From Vicinamibacterales bacterium (GTDB lineage Bacteria; Acidobacteriota; Vicinamibacteria; Vicinamibacterales; UBA8438), in assembly GCA_958296065.1 (NCBI GenBank), contig CATQHX010000011.1:1-64000 (forward strand): a DNA stretch of 64,000 nt. Reading direction: 5' to 3'. The translations under genes were made by a program, and so were the position numbers. The stretch's first letter is position 1, and every line of letters begins with the position of its first letter. Positions 1-9,374 of this stretch are shown here, piece after piece. The notes under the pieces were generated by a model that made no database searches, had not been told where the DNA came from, and saw only the letters and a list, made by a program, of their open reading frames with translations.

Positions 1-2
1 CC

Positions 3-1004
3 CTGCGCGACGAGTTCGGGTCCGAGTTCACGCGGTATCCGAAGACGTTCTACATCTCGGACCACACCACGGCCGGCTACCTGGATCGGCGCCTCGCCGA
101 GGTACTGGAACACGACGGCGACAACATCCAGGACTATCTCCAGGTCTTCCAGAGGCTCTTTCCGCCCGACGCGGGCTACGTCCACGACGAGATCCACCTG
201 CGGACCGAGCTCTCCGACGAACAGCGCGCCACCGAGCCCCGCAATGCGGACTCCCATCTGACGTTCATAGGCGGCGGCCTGCGCAACTGCGTGTCCTACG
301 ACCTGCGGGGCGACGAGCCGGTGTGGTTCGTCGAGCTGGACGGAGTCCACGTGGGCGGGACCCGCCAGCGGCGCACGACGGTCATAGCCTACAACCGCGA
401 GGAGGACGTCGCCCGGATGCAGGTGCCGGTGCCCGCGTCGCCGCACTCCATCGACGCCCAGAACCTGCGCGCCCCGCATCTGGGCTTCATCGACCAGCTG
501 CAGCGTCTGGCCCGCAAGCATGCGGTTGCCTTCGGCCGCTTCGACGTGTCGCTGCCCGCGGACGAGCGCCACGCCGGTCTGACCGTCAACGAATACGAGA
601 CGCTACTGATGACCCATGACCTGCGCGAGGTCCTCGGCAATCCCCTGCGCTTCGTGGCGCAGATGGGCAAGATGGGCAGGGAAGCGCTCCAGGCGCCCCG
701 GACCATCCCCGCCCGGGCGCTCAACTACGCGCAGTACGATGCGGTGCAGCTCTTCAACGAGCTCATGGATCGCGTGGGCGTGCGCCGCTCGGTGGTCGAG
801 CGCCTGGTGAACCGGGCCCTGGCCGTCCCCGTCTCGCACTTTCTGCGGATGAAGCGGGGAATCAGTCTGCCCATCCTGGACCGCAACGGGGACGGGGTCG
901 GCGAGATCGGTTGGGGCACCTACCAGAGCCCGATCCTGGTCCAGTGGAAGGGCGCCGCCGGTCCGGCGCGGGCGCTGAACGTGAGGCTCGTTCGGTTCGT
1001 GTAG
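3..1004 (+). CDS. hypothetical protein, 5'-truncated by the window edge
   Basis: The reading frame is open from base 3 to a TAG at 1002-1004, so about 333 C-terminal residues are visible. The frame has no convincing start codon before the GTG at 291, and protein-like sequence (SDHTTAGYLDRRLAEVLE) lies upstream of it. The true start is therefore outside the window and 291 should not be taken as the start. I do not recognise the family. Near the C-terminus a DRNGDGVGEIGW stretch resembles a single EF-hand or dockerin-like calcium loop, but one loop is weak evidence. No signal peptide can be judged because the N-terminus is missing. The next gene is convergent. Confidence 0.7.
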   Translation: MRDEFGSEFTRYPKTFYISDHTTAGYLDRRLAEVLEHDGDNIQDYLQVFQRLFPPDAGYVHDEIHLRTELSDEQRATEPRNADSHLTFIGGGLRNCVSYDLRGDEPVWFVELDGVHVGGTRQRRTTVIAYNREEDVARMQVPVPASPHSIDAQNLRAPHLGFIDQLQRLARKHAVAFGRFDVSLPADERHAGLTVNEYETLLMTHDLREVLGNPLRFVAQMGKMGREALQAPRTIPARALNYAQYDAVQLFNELMDRVGVRRSVVERLVNRALAVPVSHFLRMKRGISLPILDRNGDGVGEIGWGTYQSPILVQWKGAAGPARALNVRLVRFV

Positions 1005-1055
1005 CCCGGGCGCGCACCGAGGCTGTCACACCCCGGCGCGCGTCTCATTCCGGAA

Positions 1056-1733
1056 TCAGTCGATCGAGAAGCAGTAGAACAGCCCCGCCCCGCCGGTGCT
1101 CACCAGGTTCTCCTGGCTGCAGCCTCGGCTCGGGTGCGTCGAGTTCCACGAGCTGTTGCCGCCGCCCTGCGTATCGGAGTGTCCGACCTGTGCCGAGCCC
1201 TCGCCGTTGCTCGTCCAGTTGCTGCAGGTGTGGTCGGCATCGTCCATGAACGCGGTCCCGTCGGGGCGCGACCCGGTGAGAATGTCGTGCTGATTGGGCG
1301 AGTCGCCGACGCCGTTGACCGGGTTGCCCTGCTCGGTCAGGGCGATCATCTTGCCGATCGCGTTGCCGATCCGCGCCTGGTCCAGCGTGTCGCCGTGCAG
1401 CCAGCCGAGGTCGGCGGCAATCTGGCGCCGGGTATCGTACGAATGCCAGGGACCGGTACCGATCCGGTCCCGCGCGTTGACCGCGTTCTCCCCCTGGGTG
1501 CTGAGATATGCGCGCCAGGTCGCGTCACCCCGGCCGGCCGCTGCGGCCAGCGCCTGGCAGTGCGCGTCGGCGCCCTCCAGGCCGCCGAGGTTCGCGCCGT
1601 CGCCCAGCCCGACGCTGGTGACGAAGAACGTCATCTGCGGCGTCTCCTGCGCCGCCGCCGTGAATGAGATTCCCGCGATTGCGGTGGCCAATGCGACCCC
1701 GATGGCACCCATACGAACGTGCTGACCCTTCAT
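1056..1733 (-). CDS. secreted DUF1554 (lectin/endostatin-like) protein
   Basis: 225 residues. The frame is open upstream to 1778, but ATG at 1733 follows a strong GAGGAGGG Shine-Dalgarno and gives a normal signal peptide (MKGQHVRMGAIGVALATAIA, then AAA-Q cleavage). The mature part has the DUF1554 pattern: FFVTSVGLGDGANLGGLEGA, DAHCQ, TWRAYLST, then cysteines near CSNWTSN, RGCSQ and FYCF. In this family the fold resembles the endostatin/C-type-lectin domain of leptospiral Len lipoproteins. Binding partner and role are unknown. A close paralogue lies at 45853-46506. Family fairly sure, function unknown. Confidence 0.85.
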   Translation of the reverse strand: MKGQHVRMGAIGVALATAIAGISFTAAAQETPQMTFFVTSVGLGDGANLGGLEGADAHCQALAAAAGRGDATWRAYLSTQGENAVNARDRIGTGPWHSYDTRRQIAADLGWLHGDTLDQARIGNAIGKMIALTEQGNPVNGVGDSPNQHDILTGSRPDGTAFMDDADHTCSNWTSNGEGSAQVGHSDTQGGGNSSWNSTHPSRGCSQENLVSTGGAGLFYCFSID

Positions 1734-2154
1734 GAAGTCCCTCCTCTTCTTCGTGGGTTGCGTACGTTCCGGTTCCAACTGCAGGAAGCCTCCAACGGAC
1801 CACTACGGACCTGTCGGCTTGCCCTTCTCTCTTTGATGTCGTTCCCACTCCAGCACCGCCGCGCGGGTGGTCCGATTTCCGACCTGGAAGATATGTCCCT
1901 TCTCCCAGCCCGGCTTCTGCTGGTGTTCTGAGGTGGTCCCGCATTTTCGGACAGTCGGCTAAGGTGTATTCCAGAGCCTTCGGGAGGCACTGGGATGGCG
2001 ACGAGACGTGAAGGCCTGACCTGAAATGCCTACGAGCAGAAGCGTGCGGCGTGAGCATCCGAACGGTGCCGCAACGTCGATCAACGGCGCTGCATCGGTG
2101 TCGTCCGCCATTGAAGGATGCACCAACTACTGTCGCCGTCCCCTGCACCCGCAT
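1734..2154. other. 421-bp intergenic stretch with a minimal ORF behind a strong RBS
   Basis: No convincing gene. A 9-codon ORF at 1995-2024 (+) starts with ATG after a good GGGAGG Shine-Dalgarno and ends in TGA. This looks like the 5' end of a lost gene. The sequence before it (GTCCCGCATTTTCGGACAG at about 1937-1955) resembles what often precedes transposase genes, but no terminal inverted repeat or transposase body is present, so no insertion sequence is called. Confidence 0.3.
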
Positions 2155-3240
2155 CTACATGCACACGTCGCCGAGATAGCCGCCGCCGCCGCAGTAACGT
2201 ACATCCTGAAGCTGCAGCAGGATACCGTCCGGATCCGTGAAGTACAGCTCCGGCGTGCCCTCCGGCGCGCCGCCCCGGTCCGGCATCCGCATGGTGACGT
2301 AGGAGGTGAGCGGCTCCGGTGGCCCCTGGGCGCCCGCGGCCCGCGGCCGGATGCCGAACTCCTCGAGCGTGGCCATCACTGCCTCGTGCTGGAAGTTCTC
2401 CATCGACATGCTCGCGTGGTGGATACGGGCGGGCCCGGGCCCCTGCGCCAGTGCGAGAAACTGCCGACCCGAGCCGACCGAAAGGAGCGGCAACGCACCC
2501 TGGTGGCGGGTGATCGGCATCCCGAACAGCCGCTGGTAGAAATCGATGGATCGCTGCTGGTCCGAGACGAACACGGTGAAGTGGTTGATGTCCCGGAGCG
2601 CGATCAACCCGCCGCTGGAGGACGGTTCCGGATTCTCGCAGAGCTCGCCCAGGAATCCTTCGCCGCCGCAGTAGGTGGTGTCCTGGAGTTGTCCCACGAC
2701 GCCGTCGGGATCGCCGAAGTAGAGCTCCGGCGTCCCTTCCGGCGCGCCGCCGAACTCGGCCCCGCGCATCCGGATGCGCACGCGCCGCGGGGCGTTCCCG
2801 CTTCCCGGTTCAGCCGGCGCAACGCCGTTCTCGCCAAGGATGCTGACCAGCCGGTCGTGGTCGAAGGCGTCCACCGTCAGGCAGAAGTGGCTGATGCCGG
2901 GCCGCACGTCGGGTCGACCGCCGCCCAGCGCGAGAAACTGCGGTCCGTCGCCGATGCGCATGACCAGCGTCCGCGCCTGGCGCGCCGCGATCGTCATTCC
3001 GAACAGCCCCTGGTAGAACTCGCGGGATCGGCCGATGTCCGTCACGCTGATCGTCAGGTGGTTCCAGGAGCGCACCGGTATCGGAGGTCCGTCCTCCTGG
3101 CCCGCCGCGAAGCCGGTCCGCGGCAGCACGGACGGCGCCGCCGCCAGCGCGGCGAGAGAGCCGAGGAACGACCGGCGGGTCAGGCAAGTTGAATCGATCG
3201 CGCTGCAACCGCGGTCGGAGGCGGCGGCGTTATCGTGCAT
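2155..3240 (-). CDS. Tat-exported protein with two VOC (glyoxalase-fold) domains
   Basis: 361 residues. Start chosen at ATG 3240, with GGAG 7 nt upstream. The open frame runs on to 3507, but that extension is cysteine/arginine-rich and not protein-like. A twin-arginine signal (TRRSFLGSLAALAAAPSVL) targets it to the periplasm. Two tandem VOC modules follow: WNHLTISVTDIGRSREFYQGLFGM...ELYFGDPDG and INHFTVFVSDQQRSIDFYQRLFGM...ELYFTDPDG. Each keeps the His and Glu that ligate the metal in this superfamily (glyoxalase I, extradiol dioxygenases). The two halves look like an internal duplication forming one active site or two. Substrate unknown. Confidence 0.85.
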   Translation of the reverse strand: MHDNAAASDRGCSAIDSTCLTRRSFLGSLAALAAAPSVLPRTGFAAGQEDGPPIPVRSWNHLTISVTDIGRSREFYQGLFGMTIAARQARTLVMRIGDGPQFLALGGGRPDVRPGISHFCLTVDAFDHDRLVSILGENGVAPAEPGSGNAPRRVRIRMRGAEFGGAPEGTPELYFGDPDGVVGQLQDTTYCGGEGFLGELCENPEPSSSGGLIALRDINHFTVFVSDQQRSIDFYQRLFGMPITRHQGALPLLSVGSGRQFLALAQGPGPARIHHASMSMENFQHEAVMATLEEFGIRPRAAGAQGPPEPLTSYVTMRMPDRGGAPEGTPELYFTDPDGILLQLQDVRYCGGGGYLGDVCM

Positions 3241-3440
3241 GACTCGGGCTCCTGTCGCAAAGGGGAGATGATGACGGCGCGGCGCTACGGCACAACCTTC
3301 CATTGCATTATAGTCGCCGCACCGGGCCGCTTCGAATGGTGACCGCACCGGTTTCCCCCGGCGCCGGCACGGCGGATCGGTCCACGACCAGCCGGCGGGG
3401 AAGCAGGGGTCGGGCGCCGACGACACGCACCGGCAATGGA

Positions 3441-3593
3441 TCAGAACGTTCCACGCCCGAGGGCTTCGCGCACCGCGAGCTGCTGGGTCTCGTCGAGCCT
3501 GTCCCACAGCGCACCCTGCTGGACGAGTTCAACAGGGTCGAAGCCATCAAGGGTCAGTCCCGCGGCAAAGGCCGCCAATCGATGACCGCCGCG
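3441..3593 (-). pseudogene. possible short coding remnant, minus strand
   Basis: Between two in-frame stops this frame reads as plausible protein, ending DPVELVQQGALWDRLDETQQ...LGRGTF-stop. It has no ATG or GTG start and lies inside the upstream extension of the plus-strand frame at 3582-4475. Best read as a fragment of a lost gene; it may be chance. Confidence 0.2.
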
Positions 3594-4475
3594 TCAGGTC
3601 GCCGGCCGGTCGTCGCCGATGCGCTCGCGGAATGCCCGGTCGGCCGGTGGGTGCGCTTCGACGACTTCTCGCAGTTCATGCAGGCGGCGTCCTTCCACTT
3701 CGACGTCACCCGTGACCCCTGGCATTTGTACCTCTCGGAACCGGAGTACGGCAGCCTGGGAGCCAGCGGCTCTCACGACTGGTGCATTGTCCAGGACCGG
3801 TACATGCTCTGCCTGCTCTTCGAGTACGCCGCCACCCTGGGGCTGATCGACGTCGCCTACACCGATCCCGGCAACGCACGACCGGACTTCACTCACATGT
3901 GGGGCGCCGACTACCTGGAGTACCTGAGCCGGTACGACGGTCTGCACTACTTCCGGCTGAATCCGCTGGGCGCGTACTGCCTGGGCCTCGCCGAGGCGTA
4001 CGAGCCGAGCACCCCCCCGGCGCGGGCTGCGCTGACCATCTATCCGGGCCTCTGGCTGCAGGCGCTGGCGCCGTTGTCGCCCGACGAGCGGCTGATGCTG
4101 GAGATCTACGCGAACGAGGAAAAGAACGGCGTCTGGCGCCTGGATCCCGACAAGGCGCTGGACGCCATCGAGAGCGGCCACGATCCGGACGCGTTCCGCC
4201 GGTTCCTCGCCGCCCGCGACGATCAGCCTCTGCCCGAAACCGTCGACGGATTCCTCCGCAACGCCGAACGCGGCGCTCGCGCCCTCAGGGTGCAAGGAAC
4301 GGCGGTGCTCGTCGAGTGCGCGGATGCAGAGATCGCCGCGCGGCTCGCCACGGACGCAGGCACGGCCAAGCTGTGCCTGCGCGCCGGCGAGCGCCAACTC
4401 GTCGTGCGGGCCACCGCCGAGAAGGCGTTCCGCAAGGCGGCCCACGGGTTGGGCTACGGCATGCCGGCCGGGTGA
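3582..4475 (+). CDS. XPB/Ssl2-like helicase-associated domain protein, probably truncated
   Basis: 297 residues from ATG 3582. The frame is open back to 3303, but that part is low-complexity Ser/Arg/Thr and not convincing. Residues from ALAECPVGRWVRFDDFSQFM through LGLADAYEPS-like and IYPGLWLQALAPLSPDERL segments to the C-terminal AVLVECADAEIAARL...LVVRATAEKAFRKAAHGLGYG resemble the XPB/Ssl2-like domain found in longer (about 600-800 aa) bacterial helicase-associated proteins. Those carry an N-terminal half that is absent here, and no good ribosome binding site precedes 3582. It may be a decayed 3' fragment. Family assignment is from pattern only. Confidence 0.55.
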   Translation: MTAASGRRPVVADALAECPVGRWVRFDDFSQFMQAASFHFDVTRDPWHLYLSEPEYGSLGASGSHDWCIVQDRYMLCLLFEYAATLGLIDVAYTDPGNARPDFTHMWGADYLEYLSRYDGLHYFRLNPLGAYCLGLAEAYEPSTPPARAALTIYPGLWLQALAPLSPDERLMLEIYANEEKNGVWRLDPDKALDAIESGHDPDAFRRFLAARDDQPLPETVDGFLRNAERGARALRVQGTAVLVECADAEIAARLATDAGTAKLCLRAGERQLVVRATAEKAFRKAAHGLGYGMPAG

Positions 4476-4585
4476 AGCGCTCCACTGCCCGGCGACGCGT
4501 GACTCCTCCTGCGCCCAGACCCATCCGAGCCCGCGCCCGGCGGGGACCCGGCGAACCCCGGTGGGTATCGGTGCGGGAGCAACGC

Positions 4586-5098
4586 CTACTCGTAGTAACG
4601 CTTGTACATCCCCCGCCGGAACAGGAACCCGCCCAGTGGCCCCAGCCAGTCGAGCACGTGGTACATGTAGCCGAGGTCCATCAGCTCGATCAGGTTCCCG
4701 TCCATGTCCTTGGCGAAGAAGAACGAGTGGCCGCGCGGCGAGCGCTCCGGCCGGCTGACGACCTCGACCCCCTTGTCGACGAGGTAGTCGTACCACTTCC
4801 GCGTGTTGCGGACGTTGAAAGCGATGTGGGTCAGGCCGACCCGGTTCCACGGGATGTCGATCGGCGCCTGTTGGGGCTGGAACTCGAAGATCTCCAGCAC
4901 GGCGCCGCCCGGCACGCGGATCCAGCCGACCTTGCAGCTCGGCGCCTCGGCGTCGACGCCGAAGAAGCTGCGCACGCGGTCCGACGGTTGGTCGGCGACG
5001 CCCACGAGCGGACAGCCGAAGACGTCCCAGTAGAACTTCACCGCCCGGTTGAAGTCGGACACGGTGATTCCGGCGTGGCTGAAGGATCGGGCTCTCAC
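4586..5098 (-). CDS. VOC family (glyoxalase/bleomycin-resistance fold) protein
   Basis: 170 residues. Starts with GTG at 5098, overlapping the TGA of the upstream GMC gene as GTGA, so translation is probably coupled. A single VOC domain runs through the protein: FSHAGITVSDFNRAVKFYWDVFG, LTHIAFNVRNTRKWYDYLVDKG, FFFAKDMDGNLIELMDLGYM. The His near the start of each half and the Glu in NLIELMD match the metal ligands of the superfamily. Third gene of a Gfo/Idh > GMC > VOC operon, so probably part of a catabolic pathway for a sugar-like or aromatic compound. Exact substrate not inferable. Confidence 0.85.
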   Translation of the reverse strand: MRARSFSHAGITVSDFNRAVKFYWDVFGCPLVGVADQPSDRVRSFFGVDAEAPSCKVGWIRVPGGAVLEIFEFQPQQAPIDIPWNRVGLTHIAFNVRNTRKWYDYLVDKGVEVVSRPERSPRGHSFFFAKDMDGNLIELMDLGYMYHVLDWLGPLGGFLFRRGMYKRYYE

Positions 5099-6615
5099 GA
5101 CAGGCTCCTCAGTTCGGTCTCGGCGATGTGGTCGGCCACGCGCAGCGCCTGCGCCGCGATGGTCAGGCCCGGATTGACGGCTGCGGACGACGGGAAGAAC
5201 GACGCGTCGACGACGAACAGGTTCTCGACGTCGTGCGAGCGGCAGAGGGGATCGAGCACGGACGTCCGCGGGTCGGTTCCGAAGCAGAGGGTTCCGCACT
5301 GGTGCGTGGTGTTCTTCGTCTTGTGCGAATGGGTCATGACCAGCCAGTACCCGAGCCGGCGGAGGATCCTCCGCATCTCCCGCACCAGCCGCCGATGCGC
5401 GCGCCCGTTGTTGGGGCGGTACTCCAGCCGGATGCGGCCGTCCGCGGCTATGGTGACGCGGTTGTCCGGCCGCGGCAGATCCTCGGACAGGGCGAGCCAG
5501 TCGCTGCCGCGGGCCATCCAGGCGTCGTAGGCCCGGACGGGCACCCAGGGGACGACGGTCTGCCCCATGACCCCGTGCGTCCGGCCCTGCGACTGGATCT
5601 GGCCGAGCGGAAACCGCGTCTTCGGCCCGCGGAAGTAGAAGTCGTTGATCCCCACCGTCTTCTGGAACACCGCATGGTTCAACCGGAAGGGGTGGAACCC
5701 CTGCATCATGGTCGCCAGGTGCGCCATGTAGCGGCGACCGACCAGTCCCGACGAGTTCCCCAGACCGTCCGGGTGCCTGTCGTTTCCGGACCGCAGCAAC
5801 AGCGCGGCGGAATTGACCGCGCCGCACGAGACGACGACCAGCGGCGCCTCCACCCGCAGCGTCTCCCCGTCGCGCTCGACTTCCACCGCCTTGACCCGCC
5901 GGCCGTCTCCGCCGGTGAGCAGACGCCGGGCGAACGCGCGCGTCCAGAGGGTGACATTCTCCTCCCCGGCCGCCGGCACGACGCAGCAGATCTCGGCCTC
6001 GCTCTTCGCATGGCGTTGGCAGGGGAACGAGTTGCAGGTATTGCAGAGGATGCAGCCGTCCGGCTCTCCCGGATCGATCAGCCCGAGCGGCAGTGGTGAC
6101 GGATGGAAGCCCTGTTTGCGCAGCCGGTCCACCGTCTCGGCAATCTCCGGCGCATGTGGAATCGGAGGGTACGGATACGGCCCGCGAGGCGGTTCCGTCG
6201 GATCGTGCCCCGCCTCGCCGTGGACCTGGTAGAGCCGCTCGGCCCGCTCGTAGTACGGCTCCAGCGTCGCGTAATCTATCGGCCACTCCGGAGACACGCC
6301 GTCGAGGTGCTCCACCGCCTCGAAGTCGTCCTTCCGCAACCGGTAGAGCACGCTGCCCCAGAACTTCGTGTTGCCGCCGACGCAGTAGTGGGTGTACGGC
6401 AGGAAGGGTCTGCCGTTGCGGTCGAGCCAGGTCTCCGTCGTGCGATACCGCAGGTGCTTCCAGACCGCGGTCGGGTTCCAGTTCTCCGGCTCTCGCGGCA
6501 CGAACCCGCCACGCTCGACGATGAGGATGCTTGCGCCGGTGGACGCCAGCCCACGCGCCACGGTGCCGCCGCCGGCGCCGCTGCCGATGATGACGATATC
6601 GAAGCGATGTGGCAT
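5095..6615 (-). CDS. GMC family oxidoreductase (FAD-dependent)
   Basis: 506 residues. The N-terminal dinucleotide-binding motif is IVIIGSGAGGGTVARGLA (GxGxxG); the GMC C-terminal signature is VVDASFFPSSAAVNPGLTIAAQAL. HQCGTLCFGTDP upstream of it carries the His expected at the active site. A mid-protein cysteine cluster (CILCNTCNSFPCQ...ICC) is seen in the bacterial subgroup related to gluconate/sorbosone-type GMC dehydrogenases and may bind metal or structure the loop. No signal peptide. It lies 10 nt after a Gfo/Idh/MocA gene and overlaps the VOC gene, so all three are probably co-transcribed for oxidation of a polyol or sugar-type substrate. Confidence 0.92.
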   Translation of the reverse strand: MPHRFDIVIIGSGAGGGTVARGLASTGASILIVERGGFVPREPENWNPTAVWKHLRYRTTETWLDRNGRPFLPYTHYCVGGNTKFWGSVLYRLRKDDFEAVEHLDGVSPEWPIDYATLEPYYERAERLYQVHGEAGHDPTEPPRGPYPYPPIPHAPEIAETVDRLRKQGFHPSPLPLGLIDPGEPDGCILCNTCNSFPCQRHAKSEAEICCVVPAAGEENVTLWTRAFARRLLTGGDGRRVKAVEVERDGETLRVEAPLVVVSCGAVNSAALLLRSGNDRHPDGLGNSSGLVGRRYMAHLATMMQGFHPFRLNHAVFQKTVGINDFYFRGPKTRFPLGQIQSQGRTHGVMGQTVVPWVPVRAYDAWMARGSDWLALSEDLPRPDNRVTIAADGRIRLEYRPNNGRAHRRLVREMRRILRRLGYWLVMTHSHKTKNTTHQCGTLCFGTDPRTSVLDPLCRSHDVENLFVVDASFFPSSAAVNPGLTIAAQALRVADHIAETELRSLS

Positions 6616-6625
6616 CGGATCGCTG

Positions 6626-7612
6626 TCAGCCGTCCGCGGTAGCGTAGATCCGTTCCATCAGGCGCTGATCCGTCATCGCCGTCTCCAGGCTCATCTCGGG
6701 AGAGTTACCGGTGCGGATCGACCGGGCGAAGTCCCGGTACATCGCCTGATAGCCGCGGATGTCGCGGAAGCCGGGAAACAGCACATCCGGCCACGCGCGC
6801 TCCCGGCCGCGCACCAGCACGAACCCGCCGTTCGACTCGAACGTGATGATGCCGTCGCGGCCGAACAGCTTCGACAAGCGTACCCCCCGGAGCAGGGAAG
6901 GCACCTCGCGCGAGTAGTGCAGCGACCCGACTGCGCCGTTGTCGTACCGGAAAGCCGCCAGCATGGTCTTGGCGCGCACGTCCGACCCGTTCCGGGCCGG
7001 CGGCGGCCGGTACCCGTGGATAGCCGTGATCGCCGGTCCGAGGCTGTTCGCGATGTGCAGCCAGTGAATCCCCTCCTCGAAGAACGCGTCGCCGCCCGCC
7101 ATGGCCTCGTCGTTGCGCCAGTCGCCAGCCGACTTGAACTTGCGCACCAGCGTGGTGAAGTGGGCCAGGACCAGCTCGCCGATCGCGCCCTCCGCCAGGA
7201 GCCGGCGCAGGCGGACCGCCAGCGGCTTGTAGTGGTCGTTCTCCCCCACCAGGACGACCCGGCCGGCGCGGTCGCGCGCGTCGCGAACCCGCTCGAAGTC
7301 GGTCATCCGTGGGAACGCCGGCTTCTCCACCAGGACATGCTTCCCGGCGGCCAGCGCCCGAAGCGTCAGATCGAGGTGAAACCGCGGCGGTACCGCCACC
7401 ACGACGGCGTCCACACCCGGGTCCTCGATGGCAGCGCGGTAGTCGCCGTAGCTCCGTACTCCCGCGTACCGCACCCGGTACGCCTCCGCCCGGTCTCGGT
7501 CCCGGCTGGCGTAGCTCGGAACGATCTCTTCCCCGAGCCGCCGCAGATGCCCGCCGTGGACCCCGGCGATAAAGCCGCAGCCGAGAAAAGCGACGTGAAG
7601 AGCGGCTGGCAC
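6626..7612 (-). CDS. Gfo/Idh/MocA family NAD(P)-dependent oxidoreductase
   Basis: 328 residues, GTG start at 7612. A GATAAT hexamer ends 6 nt before the start, so the mRNA may be leaderless. N-terminal Rossmann motif AFLGCGFIAGVHGGHL and the family signature GKHVLVEKP (catalytic-type EKP lysine) are clear. The C-terminal domain has the EEGIHWLHIANSLG stretch with the conserved His that usually takes part in catalysis. Family members oxidise sugars, inositols or related compounds with NAD(P). First gene of the operon with GMC and VOC genes downstream (10-nt gap to the GMC gene). Confidence 0.92.
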   Translation of the reverse strand: MPAALHVAFLGCGFIAGVHGGHLRRLGEEIVPSYASRDRDRAEAYRVRYAGVRSYGDYRAAIEDPGVDAVVVAVPPRFHLDLTLRALAAGKHVLVEKPAFPRMTDFERVRDARDRAGRVVLVGENDHYKPLAVRLRRLLAEGAIGELVLAHFTTLVRKFKSAGDWRNDEAMAGGDAFFEEGIHWLHIANSLGPAITAIHGYRPPPARNGSDVRAKTMLAAFRYDNGAVGSLHYSREVPSLLRGVRLSKLFGRDGIITFESNGGFVLVRGRERAWPDVLFPGFRDIRGYQAMYRDFARSIRTGNSPEMSLETAMTDQRLMERIYATADG

Positions 7613-7830
7613 CGCGCCATTATCGGGTACGCGGAGTCGCCCTCCATGCGGGGTCGTTCCCTCGCGCTGTCCAAAAAGAGATGGCGCCCGGTTCGCCGGA
7701 GAGGCAGAATAGGTGCTGGCGTGGGTGTTGCCGCTTAGCGAACTGCACAGGAGGAGCGCACCGCTGACTGAATGAAACCTACTCGCTCACGGTCGTGACG
7801 TGCGGGCCGAATCCACGGGAGGAGGAACCG

Positions 7831-9297
7831 ATGATGAAGCGACGCATGGTCTGGTTGTTCGTCGTCACGGTGGCCGTTGGCGGTTGTGAGCAGCTCTCGC
7901 CGGAAATGCAACTGATTCACGACGCCGCGAATGCCCTCGGCGGCGTCGAAGCGGTAGAGGCGGTCGCCACGCTGCGCGTGGAGGGCAGCGGCAACAACTT
8001 CCGGCTGGGGCAGAATCGGACGCCCGATGCGGCCCTCCCGAGGGCCGCGGTCGAGTCGTACACCGTCGAGGCCGATCTTCGGAACCACCGCATGCGATGG
8101 GAGATCGCGAGCGCCAACTTCGCCGGACGGGTGAACGCGGCGGTCACCGCGATGGACGGAGACGTCGCATTCAACGTCGGGCAGGACGGCGCGCGGCGCG
8201 CGGCCGCGACGGTGGCGCGGGAGCGTCACACGGAGTACTACCACCATCCACTGACGCTGCTCCAGGTGGCGCTGACTGCGGGAGAGGAAGGAGCGGCCGC
8301 GACGGTCGGCAACCTGCGACAGGAGTCGGGACAGGACGTCGTCGACATCATCACGCCCGACGGCAGCGAGCTCACGCTGCACGTCGACTCCGAGTCCCGG
8401 CAGGTGGTGCGGATCGCGTCGCCGGGGTACCACTCGAATCTGGGGGATGTCGAGACGGCGACCACGTTCAGAGACTACGCCGCGGCGGGCGGATTGATGC
8501 TGCCCGGGGCGATCACCAGGACGATCGACCGCCAGCCCGTCACGTTCCTGCGGGTCACTCACACGATCGATGCCGACCTCGGCGATCTCGCCGCGCCGGC
8601 CGACGTCGCCACGGCCCCCGAGCCCGGTCCGCCGGCCGCCAACGTGACGGACGAGGAGCTCGCCGACGGCGTCTGGCTGCTCGCCGGTCAATCCCACCAC
8701 AGCGTCCTGGTCGAGCTCGCCGAGCAGGCCGTCCTGGTGGAGGCGCCGCAACACGACACGCGCACGCTGGCCGCTATCGCGCGGGCCCGCGAGCTGGTGC
8801 CGGACAAGCCGCTCAGCCACGTCGTCAACACCCATCACCACTTCGACCATTCGGGCGGCGTCCGGGCGGCGGTGGCCGAGGGCCTGACGGTGGTCACCCA
8901 CGAGACGAACCGGGCCCTGTTCGAAGAACTGACGTCCCGGACGCATACCCTGGTGGCCGATCATCTGGCCCAGCAGCCGGCGGAGCTGATGCTCGAGACG
9001 GTGGCCGGTGACGACACGCTCGAGCTGGGGGAAGGGCGCGGGACCATGCAGATCTTTCGGATGGGTGACAATCCCCACGCCGACGGAGCGCTCGTCGTCT
9101 ACCTGCCTGCCGAGCGGATGCTGATACAGGCCGACATGTTCATCCCGGGGATCGGCGGCGAGTTCGCGGATACCGCGGCCGCGCTGCTCCAAAGCATCGA
9201 GGACCGCAACCTGCGGGTCGAGCGGGTCGTGCCGATCCACGGCGCGGTCATGGCGCTGAGCGATCTGGAGGAAGCAGTGGAGGAAGCCGGAAACTGA
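7831..9297 (+). CDS. metallo-beta-lactamase-fold lipoprotein hydrolase
   Basis: 488 residues. ATG 7831 is preceded by GAGGAGGAACCG; the open frame extends to 7795 but the extra residues precede the signal sequence. A lipoprotein signal (MKRRMVWLFVVTVAVGGC) has a lipobox VGGC, so the protein is probably anchored to the envelope. The C-terminal half has the metal-binding THHHFDHSGG motif and later a GIGGEFAD/VPIHGAV region, as in MBL-fold hydrolases. The N-terminal ~200 residues (outer-membrane-lipoprotein-like, EAVEAVATLRVEGSG) are typical of a class of secreted MBL hydrolases. Substrate unknown. Followed 77 bp on by an LQGIW-family gene. Confidence 0.85.
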   Translation: MMKRRMVWLFVVTVAVGGCEQLSPEMQLIHDAANALGGVEAVEAVATLRVEGSGNNFRLGQNRTPDAALPRAAVESYTVEADLRNHRMRWEIASANFAGRVNAAVTAMDGDVAFNVGQDGARRAAATVARERHTEYYHHPLTLLQVALTAGEEGAAATVGNLRQESGQDVVDIITPDGSELTLHVDSESRQVVRIASPGYHSNLGDVETATTFRDYAAAGGLMLPGAITRTIDRQPVTFLRVTHTIDADLGDLAAPADVATAPEPGPPAANVTDEELADGVWLLAGQSHHSVLVELAEQAVLVEAPQHDTRTLAAIARARELVPDKPLSHVVNTHHHFDHSGGVRAAVAEGLTVVTHETNRALFEELTSRTHTLVADHLAQQPAELMLETVAGDDTLELGEGRGTMQIFRMGDNPHADGALVVYLPAERMLIQADMFIPGIGGEFADTAAALLQSIEDRNLRVERVVPIHGAVMALSDLEEAVEEAGN

Positions 9298-9374
9298 AGC
9301 CGGAACAACCTGTGATCCAGGCGTGCCCCGGCTTCATCCGGGCACGACCTGCTCGGGACAGGAGGCGCCAGGAA

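Noticed and set aside
1921..2034. Left end of an insertion sequence
   Set aside because: The sequence before the 9-codon ORF looks like a transposase leader, but no inverted-repeat pair, target duplication or transposase was found.
4586..6286. A 566-codon frame suggesting a GMC-VOC fusion
   Set aside because: The upstream part is an out-of-phase reading of the GMC gene; the VOC protein starts at the overlapping GTG 5098.
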